Shown here: one piece after another, positions 16,222-25,058 of the stretch
How positions within the stretch are numbered: position 1 is the first letter of the stretch
Layout: every line of letters begins with the position of its first letter
Source: Vreelandella neptunia
Lineage (GTDB): Bacteria > Pseudomonadota > Gammaproteobacteria > Pseudomonadales > Halomonadaceae
Length of the DNA: 64,000 bases
Assembly (NCBI RefSeq): GCF_022489065.1
Contig: NZ_JAKVTW010000019.1
Span: 1-64,000, forward strand
Reading direction: 5' to 3'
Position numbers and translations under genes: made by a program
Notes under the pieces: model-generated
The model's database searches: none
Told to the model about the DNA's origin: nothing
Seen by the model: the letters and a program-made list of their open reading frames with translations, nothing else

Positions 16222-17010
16222 TCAGTCGCGCTGCTGGGTGAGTTTTCCCGCCCACTGAATCGCCACCAGCAGTGGCACCACCATGACCAGAAATATCAGC
16301 GTGTAGGCCGAGCCAATTTCCAAGCGCATCGAGGCGTAACTGTCGGCCAAGCCGACCGGGAGTGTTTTGGTCAAAGGCGTATGCAGCATCCAGGTAATGT
16401 TGAATTCGCCGATGGAGAGGGTGACCACCATCAGGGCGCCCGCCAAAATCCCGCTCATGCTGTTGGGGATGACCACTCCGAAAAAGCGCTGCCTGAAACC
16501 GGCGCCTAAGCTGGCAGCCGCTTCTTCCAGTTGGGGAAGTTTGGCGGTTTGCATCACGGAGAGCACCGCGCGCACCATAAAGGGCAGGGTAAACAGCACA
16601 TGGCCAACAAGAATGAACAGCCAGCTACCGCGAAACTCACGATAACTGCCGTAGGCTAGTAACAAGGCAAGCGCGGTGGCTAGCCCCGGCACGGCAACCG
16701 GTAGCAGCAGGAGTTCTTCAATTGCGTTGGCCCAGCGGCGACGGCTGCGCAGCAGACCGTAGGCCGCTGGCACACCAATCAAAATAGTGATCAATAGGCA
16801 GGCAATCGCCAGTTTAATCGACAGCCAGATCGTATCGGCGTAGAGCTGCCACACCTCATTCACCCAGCGCAGGGTCAGGCCGCTCTCAAGGCCGACAAAG
16901 TAGTTTTCGGTCAGCCCCGCCATCACCGACATGGCCACGGGCACGATCATAAATAAGCACACCAGCAGGGTGAAACTCAGTTGTAGTGTGAAGCGTAGGC
17001 GCGATTTCAT
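16222..17010 (-). CDS. ABC transporter permease, second subunit (PotC-like)
   Basis: A 262-residue permease with six transmembrane helices. The cytoplasmic coupling loop is EEAAASLGAGFRQRFFGVVIPNSMSGILAG, the EAA motif that docks on the ATPase. The start giving MKSRLRFTLQL overlaps the previous permease stop by four bases; a longer upstream frame is antisense noise against no known family. The gene pairs with the first permease to form the membrane channel. Confidence 0.88.
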   Translation of the reverse strand: MKSRLRFTLQLSFTLLVCLFMIVPVAMSVMAGLTENYFVGLESGLTLRWVNEVWQLYADTIWLSIKLAIACLLITILIGVPAAYGLLRSRRRWANAIEELLLLPVAVPGLATALALLLAYGSYREFRGSWLFILVGHVLFTLPFMVRAVLSVMQTAKLPQLEEAAASLGAGFRQRFFGVVIPNSMSGILAGALMVVTLSIGEFNITWMLHTPLTKTLPVGLADSYASMRLEIGSAYTLIFLVMVVPLLVAIQWAGKLTQQRD

Positions 17011-17903
17011 ACCGAAGCTCCCAAGTTGCCGCCTGCCAGCCGACGGGCAAGGCTCAATGCCATCCAGGTGATGACCCCCAATACCACTGATAGCGCGGCG
17101 GCCATGGCGAAATTGGCGTAGTTGGTGAACTCCCCGTAGATATTGAGCGGCAGAATGCTTAACCGCGTACCGAGGGTAAACGCCGTACCAAAGGCGCCCA
17201 TGCTGGTAGCAAAGCAGATGGCACCGGTTGAGAGCAGTGCGGGTGCAATGCCGGGTACGATGACGTCTTTGGTGACTTGCCAAGTATTAGCGCCTAACGA
17301 GCGGGCGGCTTCTTCCAGGCTTTTATCCAAGTTGTCACAGGCAGCCATCACCGTGGTGATCACGCGAGGAATCGAAAAGTAGAGGTAGCCAATAAATAAG
17401 CCGGCCAGCGAGTAGGCGAACATCCAGCGCTCGCCAAACAGCCACAGGCTGGTCTGCGCCAGCGCTCCTTGGCGACCACCTAGCATAATCACCAGAAATC
17501 CCACCACTACGCCTGGAAAGGCCAGTGGAAAAGTGAGGATCGCCACCAAGGCCGCCTTACCGAAAAAACGGTGGCGAGCGAGGAAGAACCCAGCGACGCC
17601 CGCTATGGCCACCGCCGTGATCGACACAACGAGCGAGATGCCTACGGTGGTCACGAGACTGATCAAGTACTGACGATGGGTGAGAATGGTGAGATAGGCG
17701 CTTATGCCACTACTTCGGTCAGCCTCGGCACCCATCACTATCAAGCGTGAAAAAGGCAGCAACCAGAAGGCGCAGAAGATGACCAGCGCAGGCATCAGCG
17801 CTAACAAAGCGATCAGTCTTTTACGCCTCGCTGGGCCTACGCTAGCCGACTGGCGTCTAAAGTAAGAAGCAGCCCCGGAGGGCTGCTTGGATGCCGCGGT
17901 CAT
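17007..17903 (-). CDS. ABC transporter permease, first subunit (PotB-like)
   Basis: A 298-residue permease. After a short basic N-terminus come six transmembrane helices. The EAA coupling loop is LEEAARSLGANTWQVTKDVIVPGIAPALLSTGA. Its start is only two bases after the binding-protein stop, and its end overlaps the second permease by four bases, so translation is coupled. The class is the same as that of spermidine, iron and 2-aminoethylphosphonate importers; sequence alone does not fix the substrate. Confidence 0.88.
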   Translation of the reverse strand: MTAASKQPSGAASYFRRQSASVGPARRKRLIALLALMPALVIFCAFWLLPFSRLIVMGAEADRSSGISAYLTILTHRQYLISLVTTVGISLVVSITAVAIAGVAGFFLARHRFFGKAALVAILTFPLAFPGVVVGFLVIMLGGRQGALAQTSLWLFGERWMFAYSLAGLFIGYLYFSIPRVITTVMAACDNLDKSLEEAARSLGANTWQVTKDVIVPGIAPALLSTGAICFATSMGAFGTAFTLGTRLSILPLNIYGEFTNYANFAMAAALSVVLGVITWMALSLARRLAGGNLGASV

Positions 17904-17905
17904 GA

Positions 17906-18922
17906 TTAACGCACCTCCGACAAATACCGCTTAGAGAAGCTGCGTTGGGCAGCCGCCATGGCGGTGTAATCGACAGCTTCTGCGCGGGCATAATCGCTAT
18001 CCGGCAAGAAGACTTCCCGTGCTTCAGCGGAGATGGCGCTTTCACGTACGGGGCGTAAATAGGCGTCTGCCCATACCGCTTGACCTTGGTCAGACAGCAC
18101 GAAGTCAAGCACCTGCTGGCCGTTCTCAGGATTCGGACCCTCTTTTACCAGGCTCATCACATAAGGAACGACCACGCTACCTTCTTCGGGAATCACAAAC
18201 TCAACGTTAGCACCGTCGCTGTGGCGGGCACGGTAAGCGTTGAAGTCGTAATCGAGGAGAATCGGTATTTCGCCAGAAAGCACCCGTGCATAGCTAGTCT
18301 GCTTAGGCACAATGGGGTCGTTTTCGGCGAGCTCATTGAAGTAGTCGATGGCGGGGGTGAAATCGTTAAGATCGCCACCCATTGCCAAGTTGACCGCAAC
18401 GGCGACTACATAGCCTACAAAAGCGCTGGCGGGGTCAAGGTAGCCCACCATACCTTGGTACTCAGGTTTCAGTAAGTCTTCCCAAGAGGTGGGCACCGGC
18501 GCACCGTCCAAGGCATCGACGTTAACCATAAAACCGAGCGTGCCAGAATGAATAGCGAACCAGTTACCTTCGGGGTCTTTCAGGCCTTCAGGAATCTCAT
18601 CCCAGTGTTGGGGTTGGTAAGGCGCTACAACATCCTCTTCCATGGCCTGAATGCCGAAGGTCACACCGTAATAAACAACATCCGCCACCGGACTGCCTGC
18701 TTCGGCCACCAGCTGAGCTAAAGACTGGCCGGAGTTCTTATTGTCTTGGGGCACGCGAATGCCGGTTTCCTGTTCAATCAATCGCAGCTGTGTGCCCCAG
18801 TCGGCCCATTCCGGTGGGCAGTTGTAGCAAATGGCGTTGTCGCTTGATTGCGCAAAAGCGCTTCCCGACGCGCTAATCACCGCCGTGGCCAATACCGCTT
18901 GATAAAGACGCTTGAGATTCAT
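17906..18922 (-). CDS. ABC transporter periplasmic substrate-binding protein
   Basis: A 338-residue exported binding protein. The signal peptide (MNLKRLYQAVLATAVISASGSAFA) is cut before QSSDNAICYN. The body is a type-2 periplasmic fold with LIEQETGIRV, VADVVYYG, FMVNVDAL, a hinge segment PTSWEDLLKPEYQGMVGYLDPAS and the C-terminal QVLDFVLSDQGQAVWADAYLRPV. These match the extracellular solute-binding family of PotD, FbpA and phosphonate-type proteins. It starts 11 bases after the lacI-type stop, with GAGGAG inside that gene. Context with the GpdQ-like enzyme suggests a phosphodiester or phosphonate ligand. Confidence 0.87.
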   Translation of the reverse strand: MNLKRLYQAVLATAVISASGSAFAQSSDNAICYNCPPEWADWGTQLRLIEQETGIRVPQDNKNSGQSLAQLVAEAGSPVADVVYYGVTFGIQAMEEDVVAPYQPQHWDEIPEGLKDPEGNWFAIHSGTLGFMVNVDALDGAPVPTSWEDLLKPEYQGMVGYLDPASAFVGYVVAVAVNLAMGGDLNDFTPAIDYFNELAENDPIVPKQTSYARVLSGEIPILLDYDFNAYRARHSDGANVEFVIPEEGSVVVPYVMSLVKEGPNPENGQQVLDFVLSDQGQAVWADAYLRPVRESAISAEAREVFLPDSDYARAEAVDYTAMAAAQRSFSKRYLSEVR

Positions 18923-18933
18923 GACGTACTCCT

Positions 18934-19956
18934 CTATGAAGTGCCTAACATGGACTTACGGAATGTCGGGATTCCGACACTTTCGCCCTGACGCAATGCG
19001 TGGGGCAGGGGAGCGGGTGTGCAGCTTTCTCCCCGAATCATGGCTAACAAGGTTTGTACCGCGGTACGCCCGATCTCGGCACGGGGTTGCTCAATGGTGC
19101 ATAGCGACGGGTAGAGATGCTTGCCAAGAGCAATGCCGTCAAAGCCCATTACGGAAAGGTCTCCGGGGACACTAAACCCCGCTCGTTGCAGTTCACCCAT
19201 CAGGCTGATGGCGAGCAGGTCATTGGTACAAATTACGGCTGTGAGAAAATCAGGCCCGTTTAATTCAGGTGTTAGGCTTGCCAGGTCTGCTTGGGTATGG
19301 CGGTTCATTTCAACCACCGGGCGAGGCTTGAAGCCTGCGTCGCGCATAGCATGCCGGTAACCTTCATAACGCTGTTGAGCTCGGTCTGACTGCAGTAGAG
19401 GGCCGGCGACCATGCCGATTCGTTCATGCCCCAGGGTGAGCAAATGCCGAGTGGCATCAGCACCTGCGGCGTTGTTATCTACGCCGATTGAGGCGTAGCC
19501 GCTATTGCCTGGCGGGTTGTAAACCAGCAAGCAGGGCGTGTTTTCAAGCCTTAGCTTTTCTAGCACCGCGCTATTTCCAGCGTCTGCAACAGTCAGTACC
19601 AAACCGTCGACGCGCTGTCGCAGCATCTCTTCGACGATCTCTTCTTCGCGGCTGGGGGAGTACTCGCTAGTCGTGACTAACAATGAGTAGCTGCTGGCGC
19701 GTGCTGCCACTTCCATGGCCTGTAGCTGCTCGGCAAATACCGGGTTATCGAGACTGGGCACCATCACACCAATCATCTGCGTTGCTTGCGAGCGCAACTG
19801 TTGGGCGACTTTGTTGGGCCTGAATGACAACTGTTGAGCAGCGTTAAAAATTTTCTCTCGGGTCGCTGGGCGAACTAGATCGGGGCTTGAAAAGGCCCGC
19901 GCAGCAGTAGCTCGAGAAACGCCGGCTAGCTTTGCCACACTGAGTAAGTCGGACAT
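18934..19956 (-). CDS. LacI-family transcriptional regulator of the ABC operon
   Basis: A 340-residue LacI/GalR regulator. The helix-turn-helix MSDLLSVAKLAGVSRATAARAF is followed by the hinge FRPNKVAQQLRSQ and the periplasmic-binding-like sensor domain starting at IGVMVPSLDNPVFAEQLQ, with ICTNDLLAISLMGELQRAGFSVPGDLSVMGFDGIALG. It is the first gene of the operon, 11 bases before the binding protein. An 18-bp perfect palindrome lies just upstream of its start and is the likely operator. The ligand is unknown and probably related to the transported compound. Confidence 0.9.
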   Translation of the reverse strand: MSDLLSVAKLAGVSRATAARAFSSPDLVRPATREKIFNAAQQLSFRPNKVAQQLRSQATQMIGVMVPSLDNPVFAEQLQAMEVAARASSYSLLVTTSEYSPSREEEIVEEMLRQRVDGLVLTVADAGNSAVLEKLRLENTPCLLVYNPPGNSGYASIGVDNNAAGADATRHLLTLGHERIGMVAGPLLQSDRAQQRYEGYRHAMRDAGFKPRPVVEMNRHTQADLASLTPELNGPDFLTAVICTNDLLAISLMGELQRAGFSVPGDLSVMGFDGIALGKHLYPSLCTIEQPRAEIGRTAVQTLLAMIRGESCTPAPLPHALRQGESVGIPTFRKSMLGTS

Positions 19957-19977
19957 ATCTAAACTCTTAGATGAAAG

Positions 19978-19995
19978 AATGAGATCGATCTCATT
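19978..19995. promoter_or_regulatory. Palindromic operator candidate for the LacI-type regulator
   Basis: AATGAGATCGATCTCATT is an 18-bp perfect palindrome with a central CG, the hallmark of a LacI-family site. It lies 22 bases upstream of the regulator's start codon. A partial second copy of its half-site, TTGAGATAA, follows within ten bases. It would give negative autoregulation of the whole operon. Binding is inferred. Confidence 0.6.
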
Positions 19996-20154
19996 TGTTT
20001 GAGATAAGACTAAAGTTGGCGTGTGACAAATTGATGGCGTTAAAAAGTATTTTTTAAGTAGGTTTTAGAAGTGGATGTAACGAAGGAGGTAAGGGACATA
20101 GCGAGGCGCTACTTGATGCACTTGATCACATTGCGCTGATTCTCGTAGGTCGCT

Positions 20155-20191
20155 AAAGTCTCGCTCTTGTTCCCAAGGGTGAGACTTTTTT
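20155..20191 (+). terminator. Terminator-like hairpin overlapping the cobQ ribosome binding site
   Basis: AAAGTCTC (20155-20162) pairs with GAGACTTT (20181-20188), and a run of six T residues ends one base before the cobQ ATG. The only Shine-Dalgarno-like sequence for cobQ (AAGGGTGAG, 20175-20183) lies in the loop and descending arm. The element has the form of an intrinsic terminator or attenuator. No plus-strand gene precedes it; the upstream gene reads away. The 18 bases between the arms leave room for a smaller inner helix. Confidence 0.6.
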
Positions 20192-21649
20192 ATGGCCACA
20201 CTGATGATTCAAGGCACCACTTCGGATGCTGGTAAAAGTACCGTGGTGGCTGCGCTGTGCCGCGTGTTAGCAAGACGTGGCATCTCAGTGGCACCCTTTA
20301 AACCTCAGAACATGGCATTAAATAGCGCAGTCACTGTGGATGGCGGCGAGATTGGGCGCTCCACCGCGCTACAGGCCCAGGCGGCGGGCGTCATTCCCCA
20401 TAGCGATATGAACCCGGTACTGCTGAAGCCAGAAACCGACCGGGGCGCTCAGGTGATTCTGCGCGGTAAGGTGTATGGGCATATGGACGCGCTGGACTAC
20501 CACGCCTTCAAACGTACTGCCCAAGCGAGCGTTATGGCGGCGTGGCAAGCGCTAGAGCAGCGGTTCGATGTGATTATTGCTGAAGGCGCGGGCAGCCCGG
20601 CAGAAATTAACCTGCGCAAAGGCGATATTGCCAACATGGGCTTTGCCGAGGCCGCCGACTGCCCGGTGTTGTTAGTAGGCGACATTGACCGGGGCGGTGT
20701 ATTTGCCCAATTGGTCGGTACGCTGGCGCTACTTAGCGAGAGTGAGCAGGCCCGTACGAAGGGCTTTATCATTAACCGTTTTCGAGGCGATATAGCGCTG
20801 CTTGAGCCTGGGCTTGAGTGGTTGGAAGTGCGCACCGGTAAGCCGGTGCTGGGCACGCTGCCTTATCTGCAAGGACTCGTACTCGATTCTGAAGATAGCA
20901 TTGGCACTGTTCAGGTGGAAAAACAAAGCCAGGTGATTAACATCATCGTACCCGCATTGCCGCGTATCAGTAATCACACTGATTTTGACCCGTTGCGTTT
21001 GCACCCCCAGGTAGCGCTGACCCTCGTGGGGCCCGAGCAGCCGATACCTCCCGCCGATGTGATCATCCTGCCGGGCAGCAAAAGCACTGCCAGCGACCTA
21101 GCTTGGCTAAAACGCCAGGGTTGGGATAATGCCATTCAGCGCCACCTGCGCTATGGCGGTAAGGTGCTGGGCATTTGCGGTGGTTTTCAGATGCTGGGTG
21201 AGTGGGTCGATGACCCCGACGGGCTGGAAGGCCCGCCAGGGAAAGTAGCCGGATTGGGACTTTTACCGCTCACCACCCGTATGGTGCCGGGCAAGCAGCT
21301 ACGTAACGTTAGCGGTGTGCTCGTCGGGGAAACGGCAACGGTCACGGGCTATGAAATTCATAACGGCATTAGCGAAGGCCCCGCCCTGGACAAACCGCTA
21401 TTTGATATTAATGGTCGATCAGAAGGCTCGGTCAGTGAAGATGGCCAAATCCTCGGCACTTATCTGCATGGACTATTTGACCATCCTGATGCCTGCCATG
21501 CGCTGTTAAAAAAACTGGGCCTCGCTGACGGCGAGCAAAGCGATTACCAAGCCCATCGAGAGCGTGAACTTGATCGCCTGGCGGATATGCTGGAAGCCCA
21601 TATAGATATTGAGGCGGTATTAGCGTTGCTACCTTCTGAAAGTCGCTAG
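20192..21649 (+). CDS. cobQ: Cobyric acid synthase
   Basis: A 485-residue glutamine-dependent amidotransferase of the adenosylcobalamin pathway, which amidates adenosylcobyrinate a,c-diamide at four positions. The N-terminal dethiobiotin-synthetase-like domain holds the P-loop [12 protein letters not shown] and conserved [10 protein letters not shown], then [10 protein letters not shown] and [10 protein letters not shown]. The C-terminal class I glutaminase domain has ILPGSKST, the nucleophile Cys in [11 protein letters not shown] and the His in YLHGLFD. The length is normal. No other cob gene is in the window. The stop overlaps the convergent LysR stop by four bases. A hairpin covers its ribosome binding site. 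Confidence 0.95.
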   Translation: MATLMIQGTTSDAGKSTVVAALCRVLARRGISVAPFKPQNMALNSAVTVDGGEIGRSTALQAQAAGVIPHSDMNPVLLKPETDRGAQVILRGKVYGHMDALDYHAFKRTAQASVMAAWQALEQRFDVIIAEGAGSPAEINLRKGDIANMGFAEAADCPVLLVGDIDRGGVFAQLVGTLALLSESEQARTKGFIINRFRGDIALLEPGLEWLEVRTGKPVLGTLPYLQGLVLDSEDSIGTVQVEKQSQVINIIVPALPRISNHTDFDPLRLHPQVALTLVGPEQPIPPADVIILPGSKSTASDLAWLKRQGWDNAIQRHLRYGGKVLGICGGFQMLGEWVDDPDGLEGPPGKVAGLGLLPLTTRMVPGKQLRNVSGVLVGETATVTGYEIHNGISEGPALDKPLFDINGRSEGSVSEDGQILGTYLHGLFDHPDACHALLKKLGLADGEQSDYQAHRERELDRLADMLEAHIDIEAVLALLPSESR

Positions 21650-22551
21650 ATAGCTTCTTTACCCCAGTGCTCTAAAAGAAGATCAATAAATAGCTGCGCA
21701 GTGCTTGATAAGCTGTGCGAGTTGCTGCGCACCAATCCAATCGAACGCTGAATGCGTGGCTCGGGTAGATCGCGAGAGCAGAGCGTGTCGTGATCCGGAC
21801 CGGGCATGGTCATGCGCGGCAAAATAGCCACACCCAATCCCGATTCCACCAGCCCTAATGAGGTAGAGAGATGCTGTACCTCATAAAAGCTGTTGAGGTG
21901 GATACCCTCCGCTGAAAGCGCGTTATCCAGCAGCGTGCGGTTGCCACTATCGCGGCTAACGGTAATGAGCCGCACATCTTCTAAATCGCTCCACTCAATC
22001 TGCTTTTTGCTGGCAAGCGGGTGGTCTGAGCGCAGTGCCAACACAAATGGATCTCGCAGCAGCGGAGTAAATCTTACCTCCGAGCTTTGTGCGCTGATCA
22101 TGTTGATACCGAAATCCGCCTCACCATTAATGACTTTTTCCAGCCCCTCGTTGGCACTGACATCCAGAATTCGGATGCGAATGCCCGGCCAGGCCTCGCT
22201 AAACACGCGAATGACACTAGGCAAAAAGTAGAAGGCCGCCGTTGGCAAGCAGGCAATCGTCACCGTGCCTTTTTGGTGCGTGACGAGCTCGCGAATTCCC
22301 AAAATCGACGACTCACACTCCTCTAGCATTCGCCTGGCGCGGGGTAGAAAGTCAGCTCCAATAGGCGTTAGTCGTGTGCGCCTCGTGGTTCTCTCAAGTA
22401 ATTCAACTTCAAGGAGTTCTTCGAGTTTTTGGATGCGCCGAGTGAGGGCTGGCTGCGACAAATGCAGGCGCTGCGCCGCCTCATGAAAGGTGCCTAATTC
22501 AGCGACCAAAATGAAGGCCTGGAGGTCAAGAAATTCGAGTCTATGCAGCAT
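21646..22551 (-). CDS. LysR-family regulator, divergent from the TTT transporter cluster
   Basis: A 301-residue LysR-type regulator. The helix-turn-helix is [41 protein letters not shown]. The effector domain begins at [17 protein letters not shown] and ends with a standard LLLEHW tail. It is divergent from the PrpF-type isomerase gene, the normal arrangement for a LysR activator and its target. An inverted repeat lies in the shared gap. The inducer is probably the tricarboxylate taken up by the transporter, by inference. Confidence 0.9.
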   Translation of the reverse strand: MLHRLEFLDLQAFILVAELGTFHEAAQRLHLSQPALTRRIQKLEELLEVELLERTTRRTRLTPIGADFLPRARRMLEECESSILGIRELVTHQKGTVTIACLPTAAFYFLPSVIRVFSEAWPGIRIRILDVSANEGLEKVINGEADFGINMISAQSSEVRFTPLLRDPFVLALRSDHPLASKKQIEWSDLEDVRLITVSRDSGNRTLLDNALSAEGIHLNSFYEVQHLSTSLGLVESGLGVAILPRMTMPGPDHDTLCSRDLPEPRIQRSIGLVRSNSHSLSSTAQLFIDLLLEHWGKEAI

Positions 22552-22595
22552 AGGATTGTTGCGCTAAAAAGGTGTATTCATAACCAAAACACATT

Positions 22596-22634
22596 AATGC
22601 AAAAACTGGATTTATAACAACCTATATTTGCATT
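22596..22634. promoter_or_regulatory. Inverted repeat in the LysR/isomerase intergenic gap
   Basis: AATGCAAA (22596-22603) and TTTGCATT (22627-22634) are perfect inverted arms separated by 23 bases in the gap between the divergent genes. The arms are far apart for one LysR site and might be two half-sites. They are candidates for the regulator's binding sites; no footprint evidence exists. Confidence 0.4.
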
Positions 22635-22699
22635 TGAGACATTAAACATTGGCTGACATGCTCCGTTCATACAATCATCGCGAACTATGGCGGAGCGAT

Positions 22700-23824
22700 A
22701 TGAACAGCATTCCTTGTGTCATTATGCGGGGCGGCACCTCTCGAGGCCCCTTTATTCGTATGAAAGACCTGCCCAGTGACCAGGCCCAGCAGGCCGATAT
22801 ACTGCTGAGCTTGATGGGGTCCGGTCATGCGCTACAGATCGATGGGATTGGGGGCGGCGACCCGCTCACCAGCAAAGTGGCCATTGTGGAGCGCTCATCA
22901 CACCCTGATGCCGATGTTGACTACCTGTTTGCTCAAGTAGACGTAGTGAACAAGCGCGTCGATTTCAATCCGAACTGCGGCAACATGCTCTCTGCCGTTG
23001 GGCCCTATGCTATCGAAACAGGGCTGGTGGAACCGCAAGACGGTACGACCGTGGTGAAAGTGCATAACCTGAACACCCAGCGGCTGATCGAATGCCATGT
23101 ACCCACACCGGGAAAACAGGTGCAGTACGAAGGCAGCGTCACCATTAGCGGCGTTCCGGGCAGTGCGGCGGGCATTCAGCTCAGCTTTTTAGACATCATG
23201 GGCAGTAAAACGGGCCAACTGTTACCCACGGGCAACCCCTGCGATGAGATCGAAGGTGTCGAGGTGAGCTGTATTGATGCCGCCACCCCGATTATGCTGC
23301 TGCGTGCTGAGTCGGTTGGGCTAACCGGCCAAGAATCGCCTGCTGAGCTGGATAATAACGCGGCCTTGTTAACTCACTTAGAAACCCTGCGCCGGGAAGC
23401 AGGGCGGCGGATGGGAATGGGCGATGTTAGCCAGAGCGTGCTGCCCAAGGTGGTGCTGATTTCATCGGCTGAAGCAGCATCGAACACGCTGAATGTGCGT
23501 TATTTTGTGCCCCATCGCTGCCATAAGGCGATTGCCGTGACAGGGGCGATGGCCGTGGCGGCGGCGATTAATGTGCCCGGCTCGGTGGCCAATCACATGG
23601 CCATAAGCACTCAGAAGCTTTCTGCTGGGCAGCTGTTATCACAAATTGTGTTAGAGCATCCTTCTGGTTCTATTGAGCTAACGGCAGAGTATCGCCAGCA
23701 GAATGCCTTTGACTTGGCGCGCGTGTCTCTCATTCGAACGGCTCGCAAAATCATGAGCGGGCAAATTTTTTACGCAGCCACTTCAAAGGAAGCGGGGAAT
23801 CACGCCATCGAAACCGTTGATTGA
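22700..23824 (+). CDS. PrpF/GalD-family isomerase (4-oxalomesaconate tautomerase-like)
   Basis: A 374-residue member of the PrpF family. Landmarks are IPCVIMRGGTSRGPF, QIDGIGGGDPLTSKVAIV, the catalytic-cysteine region VDFNPNCGNMLSAVGPYA, LPTGNPCDEIEGVEVSCIDAATP, MGMGDVSQSVLPKVVLI and PHRCHKAIAVTGA. The pattern is closest to GalD 4-oxalomesaconate tautomerase and methylaconitate isomerase PrpF. The start at 22700 follows a GGAG and matches the family N-terminus. Together with the downstream TTT transporter it suggests isomerisation of an imported unsaturated tricarboxylate such as an aconitate. Confidence 0.85.
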   Translation: MNSIPCVIMRGGTSRGPFIRMKDLPSDQAQQADILLSLMGSGHALQIDGIGGGDPLTSKVAIVERSSHPDADVDYLFAQVDVVNKRVDFNPNCGNMLSAVGPYAIETGLVEPQDGTTVVKVHNLNTQRLIECHVPTPGKQVQYEGSVTISGVPGSAAGIQLSFLDIMGSKTGQLLPTGNPCDEIEGVEVSCIDAATPIMLLRAESVGLTGQESPAELDNNAALLTHLETLRREAGRRMGMGDVSQSVLPKVVLISSAEAASNTLNVRYFVPHRCHKAIAVTGAMAVAAAINVPGSVANHMAISTQKLSAGQLLSQIVLEHPSGSIELTAEYRQQNAFDLARVSLIRTARKIMSGQIFYAATSKEAGNHAIETVD

Positions 23825-23876
23825 ATAACGTTATTTTTATTACTAACCGACAATAATCAATAACAGGAGTATCGCC

Positions 23877-24983
23877 ATGACCACCCTGAAGAACACGCCA
23901 CTAAAGACGTTTAAGAAAGCGCTACTTGTCGTGGCTTGTTCCACGCTCGGCGCTATCAGCGTGAATGCTCAAGCTGACGAAGTAACCGTGCCTGACACCA
24001 TTCACTGGACCATTCCGTTTGGTGTGGGCGGTGGAACCGATGTGTGGGCACGCTTCTTCTCTACCTGGATGAGTGACCATATTCAAGGTAGCCCTACGCT
24101 AGTTATCGATAATGTGCCCGGCGGTGGCTCTATTAATGGCAGTAACCTGTTCGCTATGCGGGCTGCCGCGGATGGCAGCCAATGGATAGGTACCTCTGCT
24201 TCCACCCAATACCCCGCCATGCTGCAAGACCGGCGTGTACGTTATAGCTACGACGATTGGACACCGATTTTAGCGACCCCCACAGGCGGCGTGGTGTATG
24301 CCCAACCTAGTCTGGGTGATATCGCCGAGGAGGTGCTGAACGCGGTGACCAACCAGCGCGTTAAATTTGCCGTGCAGAGCCATACGGGGCTAGAGCTGCC
24401 GGTATTGATTGCGCTTGATCTGCTGGGTGCTGATGTACAGGCCGTCTCTGGTATGCGTAGCCGTGGAGAAGGGCGGTTAGCCTTTGAGCGCGGCGAGGCG
24501 GATATCGATTTCCAAACCACCTCTGCCTATTTCAGCAGCGTGGAGCCTCTGGTGGAGAGCGGACGAGCGGTGCCATTGTTTTCCCTGGGCGTGCTCAATG
24601 ACAGCGGCGAGATCGTACGTGACCCTGCCTTCCCTGATTTGCCAACCTTCAATGAAGTTTACGAAACCTTGCATGGTGAAGCGCCTAGCGGCCCTGCCGC
24701 CGAGGCGTATCGTAAGTTCTTTGCTTCAGGGTTCACGCTGCAAAAGCTGATCCTACTGCCAAACGATGCCCCAGAAGCGCTCATTAAGGAGTATCGCGAC
24801 GCGGCGCGCCGTTTTGTGGATACGGAAGACTTCAAAGAAGCCGCCATCGCCCAGCTGGGCCCCTACACACCGGTGGTCGGTGAGGTCGTTGAGCAGCATC
24901 TGCAGGATGCCATGTCGCTGGATGATGCAACGCGACAGTGGTTGGTCGAGTGGCTGCTAGAGCAGCACGGTGCCCGTATTTAA
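23877..24983 (+). CDS. TctC/Bug-family tricarboxylate-binding protein
   Basis: A 368-residue exported protein. The signal peptide ends near VNAQA|DE. The mature protein has the Bug/TctC features: IHWTIPFGVGGGTDVWARFF (the ligand-binding G-rich loop), VIDNVPGGGSINGSNLFA and YDDWTPILATPTGG. It is about 40 residues longer than the usual 325. In a tripartite tricarboxylate transporter it captures the acid in the periplasm and delivers it to TctA/TctB, encoded next. A strong AGGAG precedes the ATG. Confidence 0.88.
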   Translation: MTTLKNTPLKTFKKALLVVACSTLGAISVNAQADEVTVPDTIHWTIPFGVGGGTDVWARFFSTWMSDHIQGSPTLVIDNVPGGGSINGSNLFAMRAAADGSQWIGTSASTQYPAMLQDRRVRYSYDDWTPILATPTGGVVYAQPSLGDIAEEVLNAVTNQRVKFAVQSHTGLELPVLIALDLLGADVQAVSGMRSRGEGRLAFERGEADIDFQTTSAYFSSVEPLVESGRAVPLFSLGVLNDSGEIVRDPAFPDLPTFNEVYETLHGEAPSGPAAEAYRKFFASGFTLQKLILLPNDAPEALIKEYRDAARRFVDTEDFKEAAIAQLGPYTPVVGEVVEQHLQDAMSLDDATRQWLVEWLLEQHGARI

Positions 24984-25005
24984 CACGCCAGTTAACACTA
25001 AAAAA

Positions 25006-25023
25006 GCACTGCAGAGGCAGTGC
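25006..25023 (+). promoter_or_regulatory. Intercistronic hairpin between TctC and TctA-B genes
   Basis: GCACTGC (25006-25012) and GCAGTGC (25017-25023) form a perfect seven-base stem with loop AGAG, 22 bases after the binding-protein stop. Only a short T-run follows, so it is more likely an mRNA-stabilising or partial-termination element that keeps the binding protein in excess than a full terminator. Confidence 0.5.
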
Positions 25024-25058
25024 CTTTGGGCTCCCTTACACTAAACAACATAAGAGCC

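Noticed and set aside
17011..17283. Longer version of the second ABC permease
   Set aside because: The extension is out-of-frame translation of the upstream permease; the start overlapping its stop by four bases fits the family.
20082..20140. Leader peptide after a strong AAGGAGGT at about 20082
   Set aside because: The nearest ATG frame is seven codons long and lies too far downstream of the site to be used; no specific codon enrichment is seen.
20041..20191. Cobalamin riboswitch upstream of cobQ
   Set aside because: The conserved B12-box and pseudoknot sequences are absent; only a terminator-like hairpin is visible.
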